64,000 bases of DNA from DATEDA01 sp963827595 (GCA_963827595.1 CAWHBT010000004.1:1-64000), one strand, 5' to 3'; positions 44,423-55,016 are shown, counted from the first letter of the stretch. Made by a program: numbers and translations. Notes: generated by a model not told the origin, from the letters alone.

Positions 44423-44428
44423 TAGAAT
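44423..44428 (+). promoter_or_regulatory. Candidate -10 box upstream of acpP
   Basis: TAGAAT lies 60 bp before the acpP start in an otherwise GC-rich gap, preceded by a G-rich run. No clear -35 box. acpP often has its own strong promoter inside the fab cluster. Confidence 0.4.
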
Positions 44429-44488
44429 TTTCGCCGCTCGGGCCCCCAGCAGTCCTAGAACACACCGATCCAGAGGGAAGGAGTCCGC

Positions 44489-44734
44489 ATGGACAACGTC
44501 GAACCACGCGTCAAGAAGATCGTCGCCGAGCAGCTCGGCGTAAACGAGGCAGAGATCAAGAACGAGTCCTCGTTCGTGGACGATCTTGGCGCCGACTCGC
44601 TCGACACGGTCGAGCTCGTGATGGCGCTCGAAGAAGAGTTCGAGACCGAGATCCCCGACGAGGAGGCCGAGAAGATCACGACGGTGCAGCAGGCCGTGGA
44701 CTACATCAAGGGCCACCTCACCAAGAAGGCCTGA
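44489..44734 (+). CDS. acpP: Acyl carrier protein
   Basis: The 81-residue acidic protein carries the phosphopantetheine Ser in DLGADSLDTVELVMALEEEF (Ser37). It shuttles growing acyl chains between fatty-acid enzymes. The ATG follows GAAGGAGTCCGC. Confidence 0.97.
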   Translation: MDNVEPRVKKIVAEQLGVNEAEIKNESSFVDDLGADSLDTVELVMALEEEFETEIPDEEAEKITTVQQAVDYIKGHLTKKA

Positions 44735-44753
44735 GCGCGCTTCCGGAGTCTGC

Positions 44754-45992
44754 TTGTCGCGTCGCCGCGTCGTCGTCACCGGACTCGGGCTGGTCTGCCC
44801 CGTCGGCAACCGGGTCGACGAAGCGTGGCAGAACATCGTTGCAGGCCGGTCCGGCATCACCCGGATTACCCGGTTCGACGCCGCCGCCTTCCCGAGCCGG
44901 ATCGCGGGCGAGGTGAAGGGGTTCGACGTCGGTGCGTACCTTTCCGCCAAGGAGGCGCGACGCTACGACACCTTCATCCACTACGGGCTCGCGGCCGCGA
45001 TCCAGGCGATCCGTGACTCGGGGCTCGACACCGCCCGCGAGGACCTCGACCGCATCGGGTGCGTGATCGGCTCGGGGATCGGCGGACTGCCCCTCATCGA
45101 GGCGACGCACAACGAGTACCTCCGCGGCGGCCCGCGCAAGATCTCGCCGTTCTTCGTGCCCGGCACCATCATCAACATGATCGCGGGCCAGCTGTCGATC
45201 ATGTACGGGCTCCGCGGCCCGAACCTCGCGCTCGTCACGGCCTGCACGACCTCCAACCACTGCATCGGCGAGGGCGGGCGGCTGATCGAATACGGCGATG
45301 CGGACGTCATCGTCGCCGGCGGGTCCGAAGCGACGATCAGCCCGCTCGGCGTCGGCGGGTTCACGGCGCCTCGGGCGCTGTCCACGCGCAACGATGACCC
45401 GCCGACGGCGAGCCGCCCCTGGGACAAGGATCGGGACGGCTTCGTGCTCGGTGAAGGCGCCGGGATCGTGGTGCTGGAGGAGTACGAGCACGCGCGCCAG
45501 CGCGGCGCCCGCATCTACGCCGAGCTGGCCGGCTACGGGATGAGCGCCGACGCGTTCCACATCACTGCGCCGGCCGAAGACGGCGGCGGTGCCGCCCGTT
45601 GCATGACGAACGCCCTGAAAAACGCGCGGCTGAACCCCGACCAGGTCGACTACATCAACGCCCACGGCACCTCGACGCAGCTCGGCGACATCGCGGAGAC
45701 GGTCGCGGTGAAGCGCTGCTTCGGGCCGCATGCGGCGAAGCTCGCGATGAGCTCCACGAAGTCGATGACCGGACATCTCCTCGGCGCCGCCGGCGGGATC
45801 GAGGCGGTGTTCTCGGCACTTGCGGTCCACCATCAGATCGCACCGCCTACGGCCAACCTGTTCAACGTCGACCCGGCGTGCGATCTCGACTACGTTCCGC
45901 TGCGGGCGCGGGAGATGCCGATCCGCGCCGCGCTGTCCAACTCGTTCGGCTTCGGCGGCACGAACGGCACGTTGATCTTCGCGCGGATTTGA
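44754..45992 (+). CDS. fabF: 3-oxoacyl-ACP synthase II
   Basis: FabF elongates acyl chains. It starts at TTG 44754 (MSRRRVVVTGLGLVCPVGN) after CCGGAG. The active-site Cys is in VTACTTSNHCIGEG, and the two His are in YINAHGTSTQLGD and KSMTGHLLGAAGGIEA. NSFGFGGTNGTLIF closes the fold. 412 residues, normal length. Confidence 0.95.
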   Translation: MSRRRVVVTGLGLVCPVGNRVDEAWQNIVAGRSGITRITRFDAAAFPSRIAGEVKGFDVGAYLSAKEARRYDTFIHYGLAAAIQAIRDSGLDTAREDLDRIGCVIGSGIGGLPLIEATHNEYLRGGPRKISPFFVPGTIINMIAGQLSIMYGLRGPNLALVTACTTSNHCIGEGGRLIEYGDADVIVAGGSEATISPLGVGGFTAPRALSTRNDDPPTASRPWDKDRDGFVLGEGAGIVVLEEYEHARQRGARIYAELAGYGMSADAFHITAPAEDGGGAARCMTNALKNARLNPDQVDYINAHGTSTQLGDIAETVAVKRCFGPHAAKLAMSSTKSMTGHLLGAAGGIEAVFSALAVHHQIAPPTANLFNVDPACDLDYVPLRAREMPIRAALSNSFGFGGTNGTLIFARI

Positions 45993-46453
45993 ACGCGACC
46001 GTACGAGTGCGGCTGCGTCCGTCACGGACGCTCGCCGCGGCGATCGTGCTCGCACATCTCGCGGCGCTCGCGGCGGCCGTCGCTGCGCTGCCGGGCGCAG
46101 CGGCTGCGGTCGTCGCCGCCGGTGTGGCGCTGTCTGCGCTCGGGCACCTGCGGGAGGCGCTGCACCGGGCACCGCAGGCGGTCGCCGAACTCGAGCTGAC
46201 CGCCGACGGTCGGGTAGCGGTAGCGGGCCCCGCAGGGGATTGGTTGACCGCGCGCCTGCGGAGCGTCGCAGTGCCGGTTCCCTGGCTCGCCGTGGTGACG
46301 CTGCGCGACGCACTGGGGCAGCGCCGGGCGGCGGTCGTCCTCCCGGATGCGCTCGACCGGGAGGCATTTCGCCGGCTGCGGGTCTGGCTGCGCTGGGGAA
46401 CCGCCGCCGGTCCGGCCGGGGCGGATTCGACGCATGAGCCGACGCGCGGCTGA
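45989..46453 (+). CDS. YgfX/CptA-like membrane protein
   Basis: TTG 45989 overlaps the fabF stop. The N-terminal part is hydrophobic (LAAAIVLAHLAALAAAVAAL and AAAAVVAAGVALSALGHL, two membrane segments), then ELTADGRVAVAGPAGDW and WLAVVTLRDALGQRRAAVVL, then a D-x4-FRRLRVWLRWG end. The topology and end motif fit the YgfX family (linked to the SdhE/YgfY maturation factor in enterobacteria; named CptA when proposed as a toxin). In betaproteobacteria it lies between fabF and rpoE, as here. Function uncertain. Confidence 0.6.
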   Translation: MNATVRVRLRPSRTLAAAIVLAHLAALAAAVAALPGAAAAVVAAGVALSALGHLREALHRAPQAVAELELTADGRVAVAGPAGDWLTARLRSVAVPVPWLAVVTLRDALGQRRAAVVLPDALDREAFRRLRVWLRWGTAAGPAGADSTHEPTRG

Positions 46454-46515
46454 ACCAATGTTGCGAACAGGTGTCTGTAGTGCGAGGTCGTGGCAGGAGC
46501 GTGAGAGCGCTGCGG

Positions 46516-46521
46516 TATACT
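46516..46521 (+). promoter_or_regulatory. Candidate -10 box of the rpoE operon
   Basis: TATACT, 64 bp upstream of rpoE, matches a sigma-70 -10 hexamer. The -35 region is poor. An autoregulatory sigma-E site was not convincing. Confidence 0.4.
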
Positions 46522-46584
46522 GCCCGTTGCCGGCCGGTAAGCGTTTGAAAAACAACAATACGCGAGGCTTGCGGGGAGGCGGCG

Positions 46585-47184
46585 ATGGCGGACCGCGACG
46601 TTGACCAGCAGCTGGTCGCGCGGGCGCAGGCGGGCGACAAGCAGGCGTTCGACCTGCTGGTCTCCAAGTACCAGCGCAAGCTCGGGCGGCTCCTCGCGCG
46701 GTTCATCCGCGATCCGGCGGAAGTCGAGGACGTGGCGCAGGAGGCGTTCGTGAAGGCCTACCGTGCGTTGCCCTCGTTCCGCGGCGACAGCGCGTTCTAC
46801 ACGTGGCTGTACCGGATCGGGATCAACACGGCGAAGAACTACCTGGTGGCGTTGGGCCGCCGGGCGCCGACCACGACGGGATTCGATTCGGACGAGGCGG
46901 AGGGCTTCGAGGACGGCGACCAGCTGCGCGACATCAACACGCCCGAGAGCGTGCTGGCGTCGAAGGAAATCGCGGCTACTGTGCAGAAGGCGATGGAAGA
47001 CCTGCCCGAGGATCTGCGCACGGCGATCGAGCTGCGCGAGATCGAGGGCCTGAGTTACGAGGAGATCGCGAACATCATGAACTGTCCGATCGGGACGGTG
47101 CGCTCGCGCATCTTCCGGGCGCGCGAGGCGATTGCCGCCAAGCTGCGCCCGCTGCTCGATACCCGTAAGGACCGAAGGTGGTGA
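46585..47184 (+). CDS. rpoE: RNA polymerase sigma factor RpoE (sigma-24)
   Basis: The 199-residue ECF sigma factor directs the envelope-stress response. Region 2 is YQRKLGRLLARFIRDPAEVE to FRGDSAFYTWLYRIGINTAK; region 4 is LPEDLRTAIELREIEGLSYE with the HTH EEIANIMNCPIGTVRSRIFR. It is followed by its anti-sigma factor genes rseA and rseB and a DegQ-type protease, so the whole regulatory chain is together. Confidence 0.95.
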   Translation: MADRDVDQQLVARAQAGDKQAFDLLVSKYQRKLGRLLARFIRDPAEVEDVAQEAFVKAYRALPSFRGDSAFYTWLYRIGINTAKNYLVALGRRAPTTTGFDSDEAEGFEDGDQLRDINTPESVLASKEIAATVQKAMEDLPEDLRTAIELREIEGLSYEEIANIMNCPIGTVRSRIFRAREAIAAKLRPLLDTRKDRRW

Positions 47185-47188
47185 CCGG

Positions 47189-47683
47189 ATGAAGCAACGA
47201 CTCTCGGCGATGATGGACGACGCGGCGGAGGACCATGAGTGCGAGAGCTGCGTCAAGGGGCTCAAGGACGACCCCGAGCTCCGCGCAACCTGGGATGTCT
47301 ACCACCTGATCGGCGATGCCCTGCGGGGCCACACCGCTCCGGATGTCGCGGAGCGCGTTCAGCAGCGGCTCGTCGCCGAGCCGACGGTCTTCGCCCCGCG
47401 CGCGATCGAGCCGCCGCGACGGCGCGCGACCCGGTATGCGCTGTCGATGGCCGCGAGCGTCGCAGCGATCGCGCTCGTCGGCTGGATGGCGCTGCAGCTC
47501 ACCGGCCAGCCCGAATCGCCGCCGGTCATCGCCAAGCTCCCCGAGCCAGCGCTCGTCGCCGTTCCGGTCGCACAGGGGGTGAGCGACTACCTGCTCGCGC
47601 ACCAGCGGTTCTCGCCCGCGCTCGCGATCGGCGGCATCGCGCCCTACATCCGCAGCGTGGCCGAAGAGAACGGGGCGCGCTGA
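47189..47683 (+). CDS. rseA: Anti-sigma-E factor RseA/MucA
   Basis: ATG 47189, 4 bp after rpoE. The N-terminal cytoplasmic domain (MKQRLSAMMDDAAEDHECES, then LRATWDVYHLIGDALRG) binds RpoE. One membrane helix lies near residue 90 (ALSMAASVAAIALVGWMALQ). The periplasmic tail (164 residues in all) would be bound by RseB and cut by DegS and RseP-type proteases. Confidence 0.85.
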   Translation: MKQRLSAMMDDAAEDHECESCVKGLKDDPELRATWDVYHLIGDALRGHTAPDVAERVQQRLVAEPTVFAPRAIEPPRRRATRYALSMAASVAAIALVGWMALQLTGQPESPPVIAKLPEPALVAVPVAQGVSDYLLAHQRFSPALAIGGIAPYIRSVAEENGAR

Positions 47684-47686
47684 CGA

Positions 47687-48664
47687 TGCGGGCGCTCGTG
47701 TTGGCCGCGGCGCTCGCCGCGGGCTCGACGGCATGTCCCGGCGCGCGCGGTCGCCCAGTCGAACGCCGACGCGATCTCCTGGTTGCAGCGGATCTACCGC
47801 TCCACCGAGCGCCTCAGCTATACCGGCACGTTCGTGTACCAGCAGGGCGAGCAGGTCGAGAGCTCCCGGGTGACCCGGATCGTCGACGGGTCGGGTGTGC
47901 ACGAGCGGCTGGAGACGCTCGACGGCACCCCGCGCGAGATCGTCCGCGTCAACGAGGAGGTGACCTGCTACCTGCCGCAGACGATGACGGTGAAAATCGA
48001 GCGCCAGACCGACACCGGGCCCTTTCCGGCGATGCGCGCGGATGCGCGCGAGCTCGCGCAGTACTACGACATCCGCAAGGGCGAGACCGAGCGGATCGCC
48101 GGGTACGATTGTCAGTCGATCGTCCTCGAGCCGAAGGACAAACTGCGCTACGGGCACAAGCTCTGGGCCGATCTCGCGACCGGGATGCTCGTCAAAGCCA
48201 AGACCTTCAACGAGAAGCACGAGGTCGTCGAGCAGTTCACGTTTACCCAGCTCCAGATCGGCGGCCGGATCGAGCGCGACCAGGTGAAGTCCCGGTTCGC
48301 CGGCAAAGGGCGCGACTGGCGGGTCGAGAGCGCGGCGATGGTCCCCACCGACCTCGCGAGCCATGGCTGGCTGCTGCGATCGCTGCCCATCGGCTACCGC
48401 AAGATCACCGAAATGAAACGCAATCTCGGGGCAAGCGTCGGGGTCGGCCACATCGTGCTCTCGGACGGCCTGGCCGCCATGTCGATTTTCATCGAGCCGC
48501 TCGCCGCCAAGCCGGCCCTGGGACCGCTAGGCCCGTCCCGACAGGGCGCGATCAACGTCTACACCCGCAAGCTCGACGGCTACCTCGTCACGGTCATCGG
48601 CGAGGTCCCTGCGGAAAGCGTCAAACTGGTCGCCAACACCGTCGAGTACCGTCGTCCGCAGTAG
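47687..48664 (+). CDS. rseB: RseB/MucB sigma-E regulator with frameshift in the signal peptide
   Basis: RseB protects RseA from cleavage and senses lipids or LPS. ATG 47687 starts a signal peptide (MRALVLAAALAAGSTA), but then the frame must shift by one base near 47735 to reach the mature sequence (VPARAVAQSNADAISWLQRI). From there the protein is intact: YRSTERLSYTGTFVYQQGEQ, PQTMTVKIERQTDTGPF, CQSIVLEPKDKLRYGHKLW, and the C-terminal domain SDGLAAMSIFIEPLAAK to the end. The T in GCATGTCC looks like an extra base. As written, only a TTG-started, signal-less form (47783) could be made. Confidence 0.75.
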   Translation, partial: CGRSCWPRRSPRARRHVPARAVAQSNADAISWLQRIYRSTERLSYTGTFVYQQGEQVESSRVTRIVDGSGVHERLETLDGTPREIVRVNEEVTCYLPQTMTVKIERQTDTGPFPAMRADARELAQYYDIRKGETERIAGYDCQSIVLEPKDKLRYGHKLWADLATGMLVKAKTFNEKHEVVEQFTFTQLQIGGRIERDQVKSRFAGKGRDWRVESAAMVPTDLASHGWLLRSLPIGYRKITEMKRNLGASVGVGHIVLSDGLAAMSIFIEPLAAKPALGPLGPSRQGAINVYTRKLDGYLVTVIGEVPAESVKLVANTVEYRRPQ

Positions 48665-48761
48665 GGTTGGGGTCAAATCCCCCGCCGCCGCGGTCGCCGC
48701 GCTTGAAACCTCGCCCGCCCCGATTTATCGTTAGTATCCGGCAGCAGTTCCGCACGCAGGG

Positions 48762-50273
48762 ATGGAACACCCCATGAAAACGCTACTTTCCGCAGTCCCC
48801 GTCGCCGCGGCGGTCGCCCTCGCCGGCCCGTCGTTCGCCCAGACCCGCGGGCTGCCCGACTTCACCCAGATCGTCGAGAGCCAGGGTACTGCGGTGGTGA
48901 ACATCAGCACCACGCAGCTCCGGCAGCGTCAGGCGCGATCGCAGACCCCGCAGCTCGACGAGGACGATCCGTTCTACGAGTTCTTCCGCCGGTTCGTCCC
49001 CCGGGGGCCGCAGGGGCCCCAGGGCCCGCAGGGTCCCCAAGCCCCGCCGGGTTCCCAAGCTCCGCCGGGTTCCCAAGCTCCGCCGGGGCCGCGCGACTTC
49101 GAGTCGAACTCGCTCGGTTCCGGGTTCGTCATCAGCGCCGACGGCTACATCCTGACCAACGCCCACGTCGTCGAGGCCGCCGACGAAATCACCGTGAAGT
49201 TCAACGACAAGCGCGAGTACAAGGCCAAGGTCATCGGCGTCGACCGGCGTACCGACGTCGGGCTGATCAAGATCGAGGCCGCGGGGCTGCAGCCCGTGAG
49301 GTTCGGCGATGCAAGCAAGCTCCGGGTCGGTGAATGGGTGGTCGCGATCGGCTCGCCGTTCGGCTTCGAGAACACGGTCACGGCGGGAATCGTTAGCGCG
49401 AAAGGCCGGTCGCTCCCGCAGGAGAACTTCGTACCCTTCATCCAGACCGACGTCGCCATCAACCCCGGGAATTCCGGCGGCCCGCTCTTCAACCTGACCG
49501 GCGAGGTGGTGGGCATCAACTCCCAGATCTACAGCCGCACCGGCGGCTTCATGGGGCTTTCCTTCGCGATCCCGATCGACGTCGCGCTGGACATCTCGAA
49601 CCAGCTCCGCACCGTGGGGCGAGTAAGTCGCGGGCGCATCGGCGTGGTCATTCAGGAGGTGTCCCGCGAGCTTGCCGATTCCTTCGGGCTCACCAAGCCC
49701 ATGGGGGCGCTCGTGAACGCGGTCGAGAAGGGCGGGCCCGCGGAGAAGGCAGGGGTGGAGACCGGCGACATCATCCTCAAGTTCGACGGCCGGGCGGTCA
49801 ACGGTTCGTCGGACCTGCCGCGGATCGTCGGCTCGACCAAGCCCGGCGCGCGGGTCCCGGTGCAGGTATGGCGCAAGGGACAGACCAAGGAGGTCGCGGT
49901 GACCGTGGGCGAGATCCCCGACGACCGGGTCGCCTCGAGCCGGGGCGCGCGTCCAGGGGAGCGCAAATCCGCGGTCGCGGCGAACCGTCTCGGCCTGGTG
50001 GTCAGCGATCTGGCGGAGGAGAAACGCCGCGAGCTGAGGCTGTCGGGCGGCGTCCTGGTCGACGAGGTCCGTGAGCAGCCGCGGGCCGACATCCGCGCCG
50101 GCGACGTGATCGTGGCGCTGACCGCGAAAGGCGCCACGACCGAGCTGAAGTCGGCGAAGCAGTTCAACGATCTCGTCGCCGGCCTCGACAAGGGCACGAC
50201 GATGACGCTGCAGATCCGGCGTGGCGAAGCCAATATCTTCGCGACGATCAGGGGCGAGACCACCGGCGGTTGA
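48762..50273 (+). CDS. DegQ/MucD-type periplasmic serine protease with collagen-like linker
   Basis: An HtrA-family protease of about 500 residues with signal peptide (LLSAVPVAAAVALAGPSFAQ). The triad is visible: His in ILTNAHVVEAADE, Asp in DRRTDVGLIKIEAAGL and Ser in INPGNSGGPLFNLTG. Two PDZ domains follow (near 290-380 and 410-495). Between the N-terminal segment and the protease domain, residues 80-110 hold a Gly-Pro-Gln/Pro-rich repeat (PRGPQGPQGPQGPQ, then three APPGSQ-like units). The start could be ATG 48762 or 48774. It degrades misfolded envelope proteins and closes the rpoE operon. Confidence 0.9.
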   Translation: MEHPMKTLLSAVPVAAAVALAGPSFAQTRGLPDFTQIVESQGTAVVNISTTQLRQRQARSQTPQLDEDDPFYEFFRRFVPRGPQGPQGPQGPQAPPGSQAPPGSQAPPGPRDFESNSLGSGFVISADGYILTNAHVVEAADEITVKFNDKREYKAKVIGVDRRTDVGLIKIEAAGLQPVRFGDASKLRVGEWVVAIGSPFGFENTVTAGIVSAKGRSLPQENFVPFIQTDVAINPGNSGGPLFNLTGEVVGINSQIYSRTGGFMGLSFAIPIDVALDISNQLRTVGRVSRGRIGVVIQEVSRELADSFGLTKPMGALVNAVEKGGPAEKAGVETGDIILKFDGRAVNGSSDLPRIVGSTKPGARVPVQVWRKGQTKEVAVTVGEIPDDRVASSRGARPGERKSAVAANRLGLVVSDLAEEKRRELRLSGGVLVDEVREQPRADIRAGDVIVALTAKGATTELKSAKQFNDLVAGLDKGTTMTLQIRRGEANIFATIRGETTGG

Positions 50274-50343
50274 ACGGGCCGCGCCGGAGCGGCCGCGGCG
50301 TCGCGCGTCGCCCGGAAGTCGTGCCCGCGGCGCTGGAATCCGC

Positions 50344-50349
50344 TAGAAT
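50344..50349 (+). promoter_or_regulatory. Candidate -10 box for lepA
   Basis: TAGAAT, 115 bp upstream of lepA and upstream of the hairpin at 50374. Similar TAGAAT boxes precede acpP and efp in this window. Confidence 0.4.
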
Positions 50350-50373
50350 TCGCGCCGCCTCGAACGGCCGGAG

Positions 50374-50402
50374 AAGGGTGCTGGAAAAGCACCCTTTTTT
50401 GT
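50374..50402 (+). terminator. Rho-independent terminator between the DegQ-type gene and lepA
   Basis: AAGGGTGCT pairs with AGCACCCTT around a 5-base loop and is followed by an unbroken T run. It would end the rpoE-operon transcript. If the TAGAAT box at 50344 is a real promoter, the hairpin lies in the lepA leader and could act as an attenuator. Confidence 0.85.
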
Positions 50403-50463
50403 GCTCCGGGCGGTAACGATTCCAGCCCCCGGAGAGCCAGCCGCGCCGCGAACGAGCGTCCCG

Positions 50464-52257
<1,794 letters not shown>

Positions 52258-52271
52258 GGACCGGCTCCGGC

Positions 52272-53057
52272 ATGAACTTCGCGCTGATCCTGTTCGTGCT
52301 GCTGGTGGTGACCGCCTTGATCGCGGCGGCCGACTACCTCTACTTCGGCAAGCGGCGCGGTGCGGGTGCGAAGGAGCCGTGGTGGATCGAGTATCCCAAG
52401 AGCTTCCTCCCGGTGATTCTGATCGTGTTCCTGCTGCGCTCGTTCGTGGTCGAGCCGTTCCGCATCCCGTCCGGGTCGATGATCCCGACGCTGCTGGTCG
52501 GCGATTTCATCCTGGTGAACAAGTTCACCTACGGCATCCGGCTGCCGATCCTGAACCGGAAGATCGTCGCGATGAACGACCCGCGTCGCGGGGACGTCAT
52601 GGTGTTCCGCTATCCCGAGGACCCGTCGGTCGACTACATCAAGCGGGTCATCGGGGTGCCGGGCGACACGGTGTCGTACATCAACAAGCGACTCATGATC
52701 AACGGCAGCGAACTCGGGCTCAAGCCCGACGGGGAGTACCTCCACAAGCGCGCCACGTACGCGAAGCAGTACGTCGAGACGGTCAACGGCCACCAGCACC
52801 GGATCCTGGTCGAGGACGACGCGCCGGCCGGGGTCTCGTTCGCGAAGCAGTTCCCGTTTCGTGACAAATGCACTTACAATAACCAGGGGTTTACCTGCAC
52901 CGTCCCGCCCGGGCATTACTTCATGATGGGGGACAACCGCGACAACTCGGCCGACAGCCGGGTGTGGGGGTTCGTGCCGGACGAGAACATCGTCGGCAAG
53001 GCGTTCTTCATCTGGTTCAACTTCAGCGAGCCGAGTCGCTTCGGCTCGTTCCAGTAG
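52272..53057 (+). CDS. lepB: Signal peptidase I
   Basis: LepB cuts signal peptides from exported proteins. Two N-terminal membrane segments (MNFALILFVLLVVTALIAAA and KSFLPVILIVFLLRSFVVEP) precede the catalytic Ser in RIPSGSMIPTLLVGDFILVN and Lys in VDYIKRVIGVPGDTVSY. GHYFMMGDNRDNSADSRVWG is box E. 261 residues. It follows lepA by 14 bp. Confidence 0.95.
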   Translation: MNFALILFVLLVVTALIAAADYLYFGKRRGAGAKEPWWIEYPKSFLPVILIVFLLRSFVVEPFRIPSGSMIPTLLVGDFILVNKFTYGIRLPILNRKIVAMNDPRRGDVMVFRYPEDPSVDYIKRVIGVPGDTVSYINKRLMINGSELGLKPDGEYLHKRATYAKQYVETVNGHQHRILVEDDAPAGVSFAKQFPFRDKCTYNNQGFTCTVPPGHYFMMGDNRDNSADSRVWGFVPDENIVGKAFFIWFNFSEPSRFGSFQ

Positions 53058-53060
53058 GGG

Positions 53061-53450
53061 ATGGCAACCACCATGAGACGACAGCGGGGAATGGGTTTCG
53101 CGGGAGTGCTGGGGCTGCTGATCGCCATCGTATTCATCGCGATCATCGGCATGAAGATGGTCCCGGCGTACATCGAGTACTTCACGATCAAGAAGGCCGT
53201 TACCGCGATCACGCAGAGCGGCGAGCTGCGCAACGCGACGGTCGCCGACGTGCGCAAGGCCTACGACCGCCGCGCCAACGTGGACGACATCACCGCGGTC
53301 CGGCCCGGCGACCTGGAGATCACGAAGGACGGCAACGAGGTCGTGGTCGCCTTCGCGTACGAGAAGAAGATTCCGCTGTTCTACAACATCAGCGTGGTGA
53401 TCGACTTCGCCGGGTCGAGCAAGCCCGGGAGCACGAAGAGCGCTGACTGA
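53061..53450 (+). CDS. DUF4845 membrane protein
   Basis: The 129-residue protein has one N-terminal membrane segment (GFAGVLGLLIAIVFIAIIGM) and a periplasmic part (VPAYIEYFTIKKAVTAITQS, then IPLFYNISVVIDFAGSS). DUF4845 proteins lie between lepB and rnc in most betaproteobacteria. No function is known. Confidence 0.85.
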   Translation: MATTMRRQRGMGFAGVLGLLIAIVFIAIIGMKMVPAYIEYFTIKKAVTAITQSGELRNATVADVRKAYDRRANVDDITAVRPGDLEITKDGNEVVVAFAYEKKIPLFYNISVVIDFAGSSKPGSTKSAD

Positions 53451-53451
53451 T

Positions 53452-54120
53452 GTGACGCACGCCGCCCTGCAGGACGGTCTGGGCTATCGGTTCCAGAACC
53501 CCCGGCTGCTGCAGCAGGCGTTGACCCATCGCAGCCACGGCACGCCCCACAACGAGCGGCTCGAGTTCCTGGGGGACGGCGTCCTCAACTGCGTCATCGC
53601 CGCCGAGCTCTACACGCGGTTCGCCGGGCTGAACGAGGGCGAGCTGTCGCGCCTGCGCGCGAGCCTCGTCCGTGAGCTGCGGCTCCACGAGCTCGCGACC
53701 GGGCTCGCGCTGGGCGACGAGCTCAGCCTCGGCGAGGGTGAGCTGAAGAGCGGCGGCTTTCGTCGGCCCTCGATCCTGGCCGACGCGCTCGAGGCGCTGA
53801 TCGGCGCGGTGTTCCTGGACGGCGGGTTCGAGGCGGCGCGGGGGGTCGTGGCGCGTCTCTACCGGCCGCTGCTCGAGACCCTCGATCCGAAGGGGACGGA
53901 CAAGGATCCCAAAACGCAGCTCCAGGAGTGGCTCCAGAGCCGCAAGTATTCGCTGCCCCAGTACAGCGTGGTCGCCACCCATGGCGCGGCTCACGACCAG
54001 CGGTTCGAGGTCGAGTGCCTGGTGCGCGAGCTCGCCGTCCGCACCGTCGGCAGCGGGGCGAGCCGGCGGCTGGCCGAGCAGGAAGCGGCACGCGCGGCCT
54101 TCGAGCGCCTGCGCGAATGA
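53452..54120 (+). CDS. rnc: Ribonuclease III
   Basis: RNase III cleaves double-stranded RNA, including rRNA precursors. GTG start at 53452. The signature NERLEFLGDGVLNCVIAAEL and the acidic site in LEALIGAVFLDGGFEA are present; a dsRNA-binding domain (DPKTQLQEWLQSRKYSLPQY to ASRRLAEQEAARAAFERL) follows. In the signature the usual Ala after GD is Gly. 222 residues. Confidence 0.94.
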   Translation: MTHAALQDGLGYRFQNPRLLQQALTHRSHGTPHNERLEFLGDGVLNCVIAAELYTRFAGLNEGELSRLRASLVRELRLHELATGLALGDELSLGEGELKSGGFRRPSILADALEALIGAVFLDGGFEAARGVVARLYRPLLETLDPKGTDKDPKTQLQEWLQSRKYSLPQYSVVATHGAAHDQRFEVECLVRELAVRTVGSGASRRLAEQEAARAAFERLRE

Positions 54121-55016
54121 CGGGCGACCTTGGATTCCGCTCCGGCACGGTCGCCATCGTCGGACGGCCCAACGTCGGGAAATCGACCCTGCTCAACGCC
54201 CTGGTCGGCCAGCGACTCAGCATCACGTCGCGCAAGCCGCAGACGACGCGCCACCGGATCAGCGGCATCCTCACGCGTCCGGGCGTCCAGTACGTGTTCG
54301 TCGACACGCCCGGGTTCCAGACGCGCCACCGCGGTCCGCTCAACCGGCTCCTGAACCGCGCCGTCCGGCAGGCGCTCGCCGAAGTGGACGTGGTGCTCCT
54401 CGTCGTCGAGGCCGGGCGGTTCGACGACGAGGACCGCGCCGTAGTCGCGCTCCTGCCGGCGAAGACCCCGGTGTTCCTGGTGGTGAACAAGAGCGATCGG
54501 CAGCCGGGGCGCGAGCGAATGCTGCCGTTTCTCGCGCGCGCCGCGCGCGAGTTCGCCTTCGCCGAAGTGGTGCCGGTCAGCGCGACCAAGGCGCGGAACC
54601 TGCCGGAGCTCCTGAGGACGCTCGCGCGCTACCTCCCCGAGCAGCCGGCCATGTTCGACGAGGATGCGGTCACGGATCGGAGCGAGCGGTTCCTCGCCGC
54701 CGAGCTGGTCCGCGAGAAGCTCTTCCGCCTCCTCGGGGAGGAGCTGCCGTACGGCTGCGCCGTGACGATCGAGCGGTTCGAAGAGGACGGGCGGCTGCGG
54801 CGCGTCCACGCCGCGATCGTCGTCGACAAGGAGAACCACAAGGCCATCGTCATCGGCAAGGGAGGCGAGAAGCTGAAGGCGATCGCGACCGCCGCGCGCC
54901 GCGACATGGAGCAGCTCTTCGACGGCAAGGTCTTCCTCGAGGTCTGGGTGAAGGTGCGCCGCGGCTGGACGGAGGACGCCGTGGCGCTGCGGCGCCTGGG
55001 GTATGAGGATGTCTGA
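54117..55016 (+). CDS. era: GTPase Era
   Basis: Era helps 30S ribosome maturation by binding the 3' end of 16S rRNA. G1 AIVGRPNVGKSTLLNALVGQ, G3 VDTPGFQTRH, G4 VNKSD, and a C-terminal KH domain (AIVIGKGGEKLKAIATAARR). 299 residues. It overlaps rnc by 4 bp and recO by 8 bp, so the three are translated together. Confidence 0.95.
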   Translation: MTGDLGFRSGTVAIVGRPNVGKSTLLNALVGQRLSITSRKPQTTRHRISGILTRPGVQYVFVDTPGFQTRHRGPLNRLLNRAVRQALAEVDVVLLVVEAGRFDDEDRAVVALLPAKTPVFLVVNKSDRQPGRERMLPFLARAAREFAFAEVVPVSATKARNLPELLRTLARYLPEQPAMFDEDAVTDRSERFLAAELVREKLFRLLGEELPYGCAVTIERFEEDGRLRRVHAAIVVDKENHKAIVIGKGGEKLKAIATAARRDMEQLFDGKVFLEVWVKVRRGWTEDAVALRRLGYEDV

